A DNA stretch of 64,000 nucleotides. It comes from Bradyrhizobium sp. CB1717. Its GTDB lineage: Bacteria; Pseudomonadota; Alphaproteobacteria; Rhizobiales; Xanthobacteraceae. The stretch covers positions 3,472,001 to 3,536,000 of the forward strand of contig NZ_CP121666.1 of the NCBI RefSeq assembly GCF_029714325.1, written 5' to 3'. This document shows, piece after piece, positions 54,384-62,175 of this stretch. Each line of letters opens with the position of its first letter. Within the stretch, counting starts at the first letter, position 1. The position numbers and the translations under genes were made by a program. Under the pieces are notes generated by a model that saw only the letters and a list, made by a program, of their open reading frames with translations, had not been told where the DNA came from and did no database searches.

Positions 54384-55370
54384 GTGGGACATGGAATGAA
54401 GGCGGCAATTGCGCTGGCGGCCGCGCTTTGCGGCACGCCCGCCTTTGCCGGCTGGGAGCCGACCAAACCCGTCGAGATCGTCGTGGCGGCGGGTGCGGGC
54501 GGTGCCTCGGATCAGATGGCCCGGATGATGCAGGCCGCGATCCAGAAGAACAATCTGATGAAGCAGCCCATGGTGGTCTCGCTCAAGGGCGGCGCATCGG
54601 GTGCGGAAGCGCTGATGTACATGAAGTCCAGCGAGGGCGACCCTAACAAGGTGCTGATCGCTTATTCGCTGATCTACATGCTGCCGCTGTCGGCGAAGAT
54701 CCCGTTCAACTGGCGCGAGCTCACGCCGGTCTCGGTGATCGCGCTCGACCAGTTCGTGCTGTGGGACAACAGCGCCGGCCCCAAGACGGTGAAGGAATTC
54801 ATCGAGGCCGCGAAGGCGGCAAGCTCGCCGTTCAAGATGGGCGGCACCGGCTCCAAGCGCGAGGATCACGTGCTCACCGTGTTCCTGGAGCAGAAGACCG
54901 GCGCGAAGTTCTCTTATCTGCCCTACAAGTCCGGCGGCGAGGCCGCGACCCAGCTCGTCGGCAACCACACCGAAGCCAACGTCAACAATCCATCCGAAAA
55001 TCTCGAAGTCTGGCGCGCAGGCCAGGTGCGTCCGCTCTGCGTGTTCGACAAGGAGCGCATCTCCTACACCGCCAAGGTGACGGACACGCAGTCCTGGGCC
55101 GACATCCCGACCTGCAAGGAGGAGGGCGTCGACGTCCAGTACCTGATGCTGCGCGCGATGTTCCTGCCCGGCAAGGTCACGGCCGAGCAGCAGGCGTTCT
55201 ATGTCGAGCTGTTCCACAAGGTGACGCAGACCGCCGAATACAAGGACTACATGGAGAAGCAGGCCTTGAAGCCGATCTTCCTCACCGGCAAGGACATGGT
55301 GCAATTCCTCGAGGAGGACGATGCCGTCAACAAGTCGCTGATGACGGAAGCCGGATTCGTCGCGAAGTAG
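54384..55370 (+). CDS. TctC-type tricarboxylate transporter binding protein
   Basis: A 328-residue periplasmic binding protein starting at GTG 54384 (AGGGA eight bases upstream) or ATG 54396. The signal peptide MKAAIALAAALCGTPAFA is cleaved before GWEPTKP. Family segments IVVAAGAGGASDQMARMM and GAEALMYMKSSEGDP are visible but more divergent than in the Bug-type protein at 36.3-37.2 kb. It is the first gene of a complete three-gene transporter. The ligand is probably a carboxylate (family knowledge). Confidence 0.88.
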   Translation: MGHGMKAAIALAAALCGTPAFAGWEPTKPVEIVVAAGAGGASDQMARMMQAAIQKNNLMKQPMVVSLKGGASGAEALMYMKSSEGDPNKVLIAYSLIYMLPLSAKIPFNWRELTPVSVIALDQFVLWDNSAGPKTVKEFIEAAKAASSPFKMGGTGSKREDHVLTVFLEQKTGAKFSYLPYKSGGEAATQLVGNHTEANVNNPSENLEVWRAGQVRPLCVFDKERISYTAKVTDTQSWADIPTCKEEGVDVQYLMLRAMFLPGKVTAEQQAFYVELFHKVTQTAEYKDYMEKQALKPIFLTGKDMVQFLEEDDAVNKSLMTEAGFVAK

Positions 55371-55379
55371 CTTTCTCTT

Positions 55380-55415
55380 TTCCCCCTCTCCCCGTTCTTA
55401 CGGGGAGAGGGGGAA
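55380..55415. repeat. 15-bp perfect hairpin between TctC- and TctB-type genes
   Basis: Arms at 55380-55394 and 55401-55415 are exact complements around TTCTTA, nearly all C/T on one side and A/G on the other. With no T tract it may attenuate rather than stop transcription, or protect the upstream transcript end. This sequence type recurs in Bradyrhizobium genomes (recollection). Confidence 0.75.
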
Positions 55416-55442
55416 TTGGCCGCACTCCGTCCCTAACAGAGC

Positions 55443-55985
55443 ATGTCCAAAACCGATCTTGAAATCGTCGTCGACGATCCGACCGCCCCCGAAGACGATT
55501 CGCCGTCCGTCGTCTCCTCCGGCACGATCGAGATCATCGTCTGTCTCCTTCTTCTCACGCTTGCCGTCACGCTCGGCTACGACAATTGGCGCACCGGCGC
55601 GTCCTGGGATGCGACCGGGCCCGAGCCCGGCTATTTCCCGTTCTATCTCTCCATCATCCTCGGCGGCGGCAGCCTCTACGGCCTGATCGTGGCGCTGGTC
55701 GCCCACCGCAAGGCGGCAGAGACCTTCGTCACGCGCGCGCAGGCGCGCCGCGTCATGGCGGTGTTCGTGCCGACCCTGCTGTTCTGCCTGGTGACGCAGT
55801 TCCTTGGCCTCTATGTCGCGAGCTTCCTCTTGATCGCAGGCTTCATGCGCCTCGTCGGCAAGATCGCGTTGTGGAAGTCGCTGCTCACCGCGCTTGTGTT
55901 CACGGCGATCATGTTCGTCACCTTCGACATCGCCTTCGACGTCATCATGCCGAAAGGGCCGCTCGAAGCGGCCTTCGGCCACTAA
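55443..55985 (+). CDS. TctB-family small permease subunit
   Basis: A 180-residue membrane protein with four predicted helices. After a polar N-terminus of about 25 residues, helix 1 (IEIIVCLLLLTLAVTLGY) is followed by the family-typical GPEPGYFPFYLSIILGGG segment. It partners with the TctA-type subunit encoded 11 bases downstream. Position and size exclude a TRAP small subunit. Confidence 0.9.
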   Translation: MSKTDLEIVVDDPTAPEDDSPSVVSSGTIEIIVCLLLLTLAVTLGYDNWRTGASWDATGPEPGYFPFYLSIILGGGSLYGLIVALVAHRKAAETFVTRAQARRVMAVFVPTLLFCLVTQFLGLYVASFLLIAGFMRLVGKIALWKSLLTALVFTAIMFVTFDIAFDVIMPKGPLEAAFGH

Positions 55986-55996
55986 GCGGGCCAGCG

Positions 55997-57514
55997 ATGG
56001 AAGCTCTCGGTCTCCTGCTTCACGGCTTCGCCGTCCTGCTCACCTGGAAGACGCTCGTGCTGATGATGGTCGGGTTGGTGCTCGGCATCTTCGTCGGCGT
56101 GCTGCCGGGGCTCGGCGGCCCCAACGGTGTCGCGATCCTGCTGCCGCTCACCTTCACGATGGACCCGACCTCGGCGATCGTGATGCTGTCCTGCATCTAT
56201 TGGGGCGCGCTGTTCGGCGGTGCCATCACCTCGATCCTGTTCAACATCCCCGGTGAAGCCTGGTCGGTCGCGACCACCTTCGACGGCTATCCGATGGCCC
56301 AGCAGGGCAGGGCGGCGGAGGCGCTGACGGCAGCGTTCACGTCCTCCTTCGTCGGCTCGCTGGTCGCGGTGCTCCTGATCACCTTCCTCGCGCCGATGAT
56401 CTCGTCCTTTGCGCTGAAATTCGGTCCGCCCGAGTTCTTCGCCGTCTATCTGCTCACCTTCTGCTCCTTCGTCGGTCTCGGACGCGAAGCCAAGCACAAG
56501 ACGGTCATCTCGATGTCGCTGGGGCTGCTGCTCGCCGGCGTCGGCATGGACACGGTGTCGGGCAACCTGCGCATGACCTTCGGCTCGGCCGAGCTGCTTC
56601 GCGGCATCAACTTCCTGGTCGCCGTCATCGGCCTGTTCGGGATCAGCGAGATCCTGCTGACGATGGAGGAGCGCCTCGCGCTGCGCGGACATGCGGCGAG
56701 CATCTCGCTGCGCGTCGTGCTCGGCGTCTGGAAGGACCTGCCGAAATATTGGGTGACGCTGCTGCGCTCCTCCTTCATCGGCTGCTGGCTCGGCATCACG
56801 CCGGGCGGTGCGATCGCGGCCTCCTTCATGGGCTACAATCTGGCCAAGCGCTTCGCCAAGGATCCCGAGAGTTTTGGCAAGGGCCGCATCGAAGGCGTGT
56901 TCGCGCCTGAGACGGCGGCGCATGCCTCCGGCACCTCGGCGCTGCTGCCGATGCTGGCGCTCGGCATTCCCGGCTCGGGCACCGCCGCGATCCTGCTTGG
57001 CGGCCTCATGGTATGGGGGCTCAATCCAGGCCCGCTGCTGTTCGTCGAGCACAAGGACTTCGTCTGGGGCCTGATTGCCTCGATGTATCTCGGCAATGTC
57101 GTCGGCCTCGCGCTGGTGCTGACGACGGTGCCGATCTTCGCCTCGATCCTGCGCGTGCCGTTCGCGGCGGTGGCGCCGATGATCGTGGTGTCCTGCGCGA
57201 TCGGCGCCTACGCCATCCAGAACGCGATGTTCGACATCTGGCTGATGCTCGGCTTCGGAATCGTCGGTTACGTCTTCAAGAAGATCGGCATTCCGCTGGC
57301 GCCGTTCACGCTGGCCCTCGTGCTCGGCAACCGCGCCGAGGATGCCTTCCGCCTGTCGATGATCGGCTCCGGCGGGACCCTCAAGGTGTTCTGGTCGAAC
57401 GGCCTGGTGGGCACCATCACCACGCTGGCGATCGTGCTGCTGTTCTGGCCTGTCATCGACAGGTTGCTGTGCCGCGTCGGACTGACGCAGCGGACCACGG
57501 CGACATCGCGGTAG
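55997..57514 (+). CDS. TctA-family large permease subunit
   Basis: A 505-residue polytopic protein from ATG 55997; longer in-frame readings would run into the TctB-type gene. TctA-family motifs include GVLPGLGGPNGVAILLPLTF, GALFGGAITSILFNIPGE and LALGIPGSGTAAILLGGLM. About 10-12 helices are expected. It forms the transport channel of the tripartite tricarboxylate system driven by an ion gradient. Confidence 0.93.
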   Translation: MEALGLLLHGFAVLLTWKTLVLMMVGLVLGIFVGVLPGLGGPNGVAILLPLTFTMDPTSAIVMLSCIYWGALFGGAITSILFNIPGEAWSVATTFDGYPMAQQGRAAEALTAAFTSSFVGSLVAVLLITFLAPMISSFALKFGPPEFFAVYLLTFCSFVGLGREAKHKTVISMSLGLLLAGVGMDTVSGNLRMTFGSAELLRGINFLVAVIGLFGISEILLTMEERLALRGHAASISLRVVLGVWKDLPKYWVTLLRSSFIGCWLGITPGGAIAASFMGYNLAKRFAKDPESFGKGRIEGVFAPETAAHASGTSALLPMLALGIPGSGTAAILLGGLMVWGLNPGPLLFVEHKDFVWGLIASMYLGNVVGLALVLTTVPIFASILRVPFAAVAPMIVVSCAIGAYAIQNAMFDIWLMLGFGIVGYVFKKIGIPLAPFTLALVLGNRAEDAFRLSMIGSGGTLKVFWSNGLVGTITTLAIVLLFWPVIDRLLCRVGLTQRTTATSR

Positions 57515-57684
57515 CGCCGTGGGCCAACATTGTTTTAAATCAATGATCTAGGGGAGGCGGTGGCGTTCCGGCGCCAGCGCTACCTTAAGCTCGATTATTT
57601 CCAGATGTTGCTGACGCGGCACAGCCTTTGGGCAGGCGAAGGGGTATGTGTTGATCACAAAGTTGTGCTGAGGGGGGAATTTCC

Positions 57685-58551
57685 ATGAAGCGGGTTGTGA
57701 TTGGGGTTGCGGCGGCGATGTCGCTGTTCGCGACGGGCGCCCTGGCTGCTGATCTGGCAGCAAAGCCCTACGTCAAGGCTCCGGTCATGGTCGAACCGGT
57801 CTGGAGCTGGACTGGCTTCTACATCGGCGCCAATGGCGGCTATAGCTGGGGCCGTTCGCGCACCGACGTCACCAACAACACGGCGACCGGAGCGGTGATC
57901 GTGCCGCCGGCCGGCTCCATCACCAGCGCGTCGTTCGACATGAACGGCGGCGTCGCCGGCGGTCAGGCCGGCTACAACTGGCAGAGCGCCAACTGGGTGT
58001 TCGGCGTCGAGGGTGACCTGCAATGGTCGGGTGAAAAGGGCAGCGCCTTCTTCAACTGCGGCGGCGTCGCGCCTGCAGGTGGTGCCTGTCTTCCCGGGCT
58101 GACCTTCCTTCCCGCTGGCGGTCTCGCCGGCACCACGCTGACGATCGACCAGAAGCTCCAGTGGTTCGGCACGGTGCGCGGTCGCGTCGGTATCCTGGCG
58201 ACCCCGAAGGTGCTGTTCTACGGCACCGGCGGTGTGGCCTTCGGCGAGATCAAGACCACTGGCACCATGACCGGCTTCACGCCCGCCGGCGTCGCGATCG
58301 CCTCGACCGCCTCGAGTTCCGATACGCGCGTCGGCTGGACTGTCGGCGCTGGTGTCGAAGGCAAGATCACCCAGAACTGGAGCGCGAAGCTCGAATATCT
58401 CTACATGGATCTCGGCCGCTTCTCGGCCGGTCCGTTCACGCTCGCGCCGGCTTCGGCGATCGCTGCGAATACCTCGTCGCGCTTCACCGACCACATCCTG
58501 CGCGCCGGCATCAACTATCAGTTCGGCGGCCCGGTGGTTGCCAGGTACTGA
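57685..58551 (+). CDS. Omp25/31-type outer membrane beta-barrel protein
   Basis: A 288-residue porin-like protein with a signal peptide cleaved after about residue 21 (ATGALA before ADLAAK). The alphaproteobacterial signature WSWTGFYIGANGGYSWG follows, then alternating beta strands, and the chain ends in an aromatic residue, VVARY, as needed for BAM-dependent assembly. Gly/Ala/Thr-rich loops and codon use suggest an abundant surface protein. A terminator follows 26 bp after the stop. Confidence 0.92.
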   Translation: MKRVVIGVAAAMSLFATGALAADLAAKPYVKAPVMVEPVWSWTGFYIGANGGYSWGRSRTDVTNNTATGAVIVPPAGSITSASFDMNGGVAGGQAGYNWQSANWVFGVEGDLQWSGEKGSAFFNCGGVAPAGGACLPGLTFLPAGGLAGTTLTIDQKLQWFGTVRGRVGILATPKVLFYGTGGVAFGEIKTTGTMTGFTPAGVAIASTASSSDTRVGWTVGAGVEGKITQNWSAKLEYLYMDLGRFSAGPFTLAPASAIAANTSSRFTDHILRAGINYQFGGPVVARY

Positions 58552-58577
58552 CATCAACCAAGGCGTCAACAAGAAGC

Positions 58578-58602
58578 AAAGCCCGGCCTCGTGCCGGGCT
58601 TT
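58578..58602 (+). terminator. Terminator after Omp25-like gene
   Basis: AAAGCCCGGC and GCCGGGCTTT around CTCGT, followed by TTGTCGTTTC. A strong intrinsic hairpin. Confidence 0.85.
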
Positions 58603-58632
58603 GTCGTTTCTGCGTGCACGAGATCGCTCGCG

Positions 58633-58835
58633 CGTGCCTCGGCGCCCTCGGTGCCTTCGCAGACAATTGGAGCGCCCGGCTCGAATATCTCTATGTCGAT
58701 CTCGGAACGGTGTCGGGTTCGCTCGCCACGCCTGTCATCGCACTCAGCGGTGCACCACTGCTCGTCAACTATCGCTCGCACGTTACCGACAACATTCTGC
58801 GCTTCGCGTTGAACTACCGCTTCAGCGGCACCTGA
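58633..58835 (+). pseudogene. Remnant of a second Omp25-like gene (C-terminal end only)
   Basis: About 65 codons, read without stops to TGA 58833-58835, encode the last strands of an Omp25-type barrel: DNWSARLEYLYVDLG, a loop, then HVTDNILRFALNYRFSGT. They parallel NWSAKLEYLYMDLG and FTDHILRAGINYQFGG of the intact gene just upstream. No signal peptide, first strands or ribosome-binding site remain. The fragment has its own terminator. This is best explained by a tandem duplication that lost its front part. Confidence 0.8.
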
Positions 58836-58871
58836 GCGAGCTCTCTACAAGAAGCGCCTGCGAGTCCGAAT

Positions 58872-58891
58872 GCCCGGCAGCCGCGCCGGGC
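58872..58891 (+). terminator. Terminator after Omp25-like remnant
   Basis: GCCCGGC and GCCGGGC around AGCCGC, followed by TTTCGCGCTTTT. It closely resembles the terminator of the intact gene. Confidence 0.75.
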
Positions 58892-59018
58892 TTTCGCGCT
58901 TTTGTGATGAGAACAGTCAGACCCCATGACGCTTTCTCTCACTTGTCAGCGACGCTAATCGGGATCACAATACAAGCGTAGATAGAAATTTATTGATCTC
59001 ATTTTTTTGGAGAATGTC

Positions 59019-59870
59019 ATGGCTATTGAACGCTATCGAGCTCGCAAAGGCGCCGAGATTTCACACGCGGTCGCGGACGTATCCGCCGGAGGCTACACGA
59101 TCGAGGTTCACTTCCTGGGCGGACTGACAGACAAGCAAAAGGCCGCTTTCAAGCTCGCGGCAAACCGATGGACACACGCCATCATCGGGGATTTGCCTGA
59201 CGTCACGGTCGGCGGCGAAAGGATCAACAATCTCCGTATCACGGCGCAGGGCACCGACATCGACGGGCCCGGCAATGTTCTCGGCCAGGCGGGGCCGAGC
59301 CGCCTGCGCCCGAAGAATGCCGGGGCCGCCGCGTTCCTGCCGGCGACAGGCGACATGCAATTCGACACGGCCGACCTCGCCGCCATGGAAGCCGACGGCA
59401 CCCTGAACGACGTCATCACGCACGAGATGGGGCACGTGATCGGCATTGGAACGATCTGGACGAACAAGAAATTGCTGAAAGGCGCCCATACCCACAATCC
59501 GACGTTCCATGGTGCCCACGCCATGCACGAATACGGCAAGCTCCGCGGCTCCGCGACGTCACTGCCCGTTCCCGTCGAAAACACGGGCGGTGAAGGGACG
59601 GTGGATTCGCATTGGCGCGACACTGTGTTCGGTGCGGAGATGATGACCGGCTTCGTCAATGAAGGTGGCAATCCGATGAGCCGGATGACGATCGCTAGCC
59701 TGCAGGATCTCGGCTATCAGGTGAACATGGACGCCGCTCAGCCGTATCACCTGCCCAATCACCTCCATATGGCCGAAGCAGGAATAGTTGCGGCGCAGGC
59801 CGACAGCACAAGAGGCATCGTGCTCCGGCGGATTCCGATCACGTTGCCCGAGGACAGCCTCGGCTCTTGA
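59019..59870 (+). CDS. Leishmanolysin-like (M8-type) zinc metalloprotease
   Basis: A 283-residue protease from ATG 59019, six bases after GGAG; TTG 59007 is in frame but precedes that site. The zinc motif HEMGHVIGIG gives His135, Glu136 and His139. A third His198 lies in DSHWRD, and the Met-turn EMMTGF follows about ten residues later, the arrangement of leishmanolysin-type enzymes. The C-terminal segment NPMSRMTIASLQDLGYQVN is also family-typical. No signal peptide or RTX repeats are seen, so export may be by type I secretion through a C-terminal signal or the enzyme may stay inside. Confidence 0.85.
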   Translation: MAIERYRARKGAEISHAVADVSAGGYTIEVHFLGGLTDKQKAAFKLAANRWTHAIIGDLPDVTVGGERINNLRITAQGTDIDGPGNVLGQAGPSRLRPKNAGAAAFLPATGDMQFDTADLAAMEADGTLNDVITHEMGHVIGIGTIWTNKKLLKGAHTHNPTFHGAHAMHEYGKLRGSATSLPVPVENTGGEGTVDSHWRDTVFGAEMMTGFVNEGGNPMSRMTIASLQDLGYQVNMDAAQPYHLPNHLHMAEAGIVAAQADSTRGIVLRRIPITLPEDSLGS

Positions 59871-59944
59871 GTCAGGACTCTTAAGCCAAGGCGCTGCTAA
59901 GCCAAGGCACTGCCAGGCCTTGCGTAGTTCAGGGATGAGGGAAC

Positions 59945-60226
59945 ATGGAGGGCATGAAGCGACCGGAAGCGATCGTGCTGCCGGAGTCGTCATTGATCCC
60001 GTCGGACTGCCTGATCTCGCCGCCGCCCAACCAGTTCACCCACGAGGTGGCGAGATCGCAGCCGTTCTACGCCTCGCGCGGTCTACCGAGCGGGCCGCCG
60101 GCCGGGCAATTCGAAGCGGGCGCCAAGGTCGTTCTGCTCTACCATGACGGCGGAGAGCTTTGCCGGGTTGTCGATGCAGCTGGCCACTATGTCGACACGC
60201 GGTTCGACGGTTTGCGCAAGATCTAG
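59945..60226 (+). CDS. Small hypothetical protein (93 residues)
   Basis: A 93-residue reading frame starting at ATG 59945, 75 bp after the leishmanolysin-like gene and on the same strand. It is proline-rich at the front (PPPNQFTHEVARSQPFYASR) and ends with a compact-looking segment AKVVLLYHDGGELCRVVDAAGHYVDTRFDGLRKI. No signal peptide or membrane helix is present. The position suggests a partner or inhibitor of the protease, but nothing in the sequence proves it. Confidence 0.6.
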   Translation: MEGMKRPEAIVLPESSLIPSDCLISPPPNQFTHEVARSQPFYASRGLPSGPPAGQFEAGAKVVLLYHDGGELCRVVDAAGHYVDTRFDGLRKI

Positions 60227-60312
60227 ACGCTTGCGCAAGCCGTCGGCGCCGGGCCGATCGTGATGCCGTGACGAGCTGGATCGGAAAGGCGGCTGCGAGA
60301 GCTGCCGCTCTT

Positions 60313-61506
60313 TCACACCACCTTGCGCTGATGCAGATCCGCGATCTCGTCCGCACTGAGGCCGAATTCCTTCAGCACCTCGTCGGTCTGCTCGCCGAAT
60401 TCCGGCGGCCGCGCCACCATCCTGCTCGGCGTGCGCGACAGCGTCACGGGCTGGCCGACCAGGCGGATAGGCCGGCCCTCGTCGTTCGGCACGTCCTGCG
60501 CGATGCCGAGATGCTTGACCTGCGCGTCCTCGAACATCTGGTCGATGGCGTAGATCGGCCCGCAGGGCACGCCGGCCTCGTTGAGCTCACGGACCCAGGT
60601 CTCGGTCGACTTCGTCACGGTGCGCTTCTCGATCTCGGCGTTGAGCGCGTCGCGATTCCTGGAGCGGGCGGGGGCCGTCGCATAATCGGGATGATTGTAG
60701 AGCTCCGGCGCGCCGATCGCCTGCGCACAGCGCTCCCAGATCCGCCCGCCGGTCGTGGCGATATTGATGTACCCGTCCGAGGTCTTGAACACGCCGGTCG
60801 GAATGCTGGTCGGGTGGTTGTTACCGGCTTGCTTGGCGACCTCCTTCTCCATCAGCCAGCGCGCGGCCTGGAAGTCGAGCATGAAGATCTGGGCCTGCAG
60901 CAGCGAGGTCTGCACCCATTGGCCCTTGCCCGAGACCTCGCGCTCGAGCAGCGCGGTGAGGATGCCCATGGCACAGAACAGGCCCGCCGTGAGGTCGGCG
61001 ACGGGAATGCCGACCCGCATCGGGCCTTCGCCCGGCGCGCCGGTGATCGACATCAGCCCGCCCATGCCTTGCGCGATCTGATCGAAGCCCGGCCGCTTGT
61101 GATAGGGGCCGTCCTGGCCGAAGCCGGAGATGCTGCCATAGACGATCCGCGGATTGATCGCGGCGAGGCTTTCATAGTCGATGCCGAGCTTCTTCTTCAC
61201 GTCGGGACGGAAATTCTCGACCACCACGTCGGCCTTGGCGGCGAGGCGCTTGAACACGGCGAGCCCGCGCTCGTCCTTCAGGTTCAGCGTCATGGCCCGC
61301 TTGTTGCGATGCAAATTCTGGAAGTCGGAACCGCGGCGCGGCCCGCCCGGCTGCTCGCCGCCGACGTCCTCGGTCAGTGCGTCGATCTTGATGACGTTGG
61401 CGCCCCAGTCGGCGAGCTGACGCACGCAGGTGGGCCCGGACCGGACACGTGTCAGATCGAGCACGGTGAAGCGCGACAGGGCTTCCGAGGCATGCGGAAA
61501 AGGCAT
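60313..61506 (-). CDS. CaiB/BaiF (class III) CoA-transferase
   Basis: A 397-residue class III CoA-transferase from ATG 61506, ten bases after GGAG. The N-terminal VLDLTRVRSGPTCVRQLADWGA, the NLHRNKRAMTLNLKD segment and GFGQDGPYHKRPGFDQIAQ are family hallmarks; the catalytic Asp is expected in GFDQIAQGMGG near residue 165. It moves CoA between carboxylic acids, as formyl-CoA and succinyl-CoA:acid transferases do. It is a single gene on the minus strand, and the substrate is not evident from neighbours. Confidence 0.88.
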   Translation of the reverse strand: MPFPHASEALSRFTVLDLTRVRSGPTCVRQLADWGANVIKIDALTEDVGGEQPGGPRRGSDFQNLHRNKRAMTLNLKDERGLAVFKRLAAKADVVVENFRPDVKKKLGIDYESLAAINPRIVYGSISGFGQDGPYHKRPGFDQIAQGMGGLMSITGAPGEGPMRVGIPVADLTAGLFCAMGILTALLEREVSGKGQWVQTSLLQAQIFMLDFQAARWLMEKEVAKQAGNNHPTSIPTGVFKTSDGYINIATTGGRIWERCAQAIGAPELYNHPDYATAPARSRNRDALNAEIEKRTVTKSTETWVRELNEAGVPCGPIYAIDQMFEDAQVKHLGIAQDVPNDEGRPIRLVGQPVTLSRTPSRMVARPPEFGEQTDEVLKEFGLSADEIADLHQRKVV

Positions 61507-61650
61507 CTTGAAAGGCTCCGGGACAGATTGCGGAGCCACCATAGTGCCGAAACGTCAGGCGGCAAGACGGCCGCGACGCGGATGCCGCCTGTCGAAATGC
61601 AAGGACTGGCCGGGGCTGGCCTGACGCAGCGGGTCGCGCCGCGCAAGGGA

Positions 61651-61977
61651 TCAGCGCGACAGGCGCTTCAGCTCGGCGCGCGCCTGCTCGGCCAGCGGGT
61701 CATCGCCGTGGCGCGCGATGAAGAGCTCGAACGCCTGCCGCGTTCCCGTCCGACGGGCGGCTTCGAATTCCTCGGCCACCGCGGCGGAAGGATCGCGGGC
61801 CATTGGCATGGAGGGGGCGCGTCCCCCCTTGGTGTTCCCCTTGCTGCTTTCGTCCGCATTGGCTTTCGAAGCCATGACTGGCTGTTCTCCGATGGGCTGA
61901 CGGTCCGGCCCGGCGAGCATGGCCAAGGCTCCAATTAAGGCTCCAATCAGGCCGGCCGAAAGTGGGCTCAGTTTCAT
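61651..61977 (-). CDS. Small membrane-anchored or exported hypothetical protein
   Basis: A 108-residue protein from ATG 61977, five bases after AAAGGA. The hydrophobic N-terminus (LSPLSAGLIGALIGALAML) is a signal anchor or signal peptide, followed by a low-complexity polar linker and a charged helical C-terminus (FEAARRTGTRQAFELFIARHGDDPLAEQARAEL), which resembles a small tetratricopeptide-like or helical hairpin unit. It is divergent from the serralysin-like protease. Function unknown. Confidence 0.7.
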   Translation of the reverse strand: MKLSPLSAGLIGALIGALAMLAGPDRQPIGEQPVMASKANADESSKGNTKGGRAPSMPMARDPSAAVAEEFEAARRTGTRQAFELFIARHGDDPLAEQARAELKRLSR

Positions 61978-62175
61978 AGTTTCCTTTACGGAACATGCTA
62001 GACGCGGTACTGAATGCCGTCGCTGCTCCGTATCATTACGGACGTTGATGGCTAACACGGCGTTGCGGTCCGACTGAGGGCCCGACGCCCAAATTAAACC
62101 AAACGTATAACTCTCTAGCTAGAATCATGCCCCTGCGCGGCGAATCGCGCGCGATGCATTGCTTCGGAGAGTTCA

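Noticed and set aside
55380..55415. Reading the strong hairpin as a full terminator of the binding-protein gene
   Set aside because: There is no following T tract and the TctB- and TctA-type genes downstream need a transcript, so it is listed as a repeat or attenuator.
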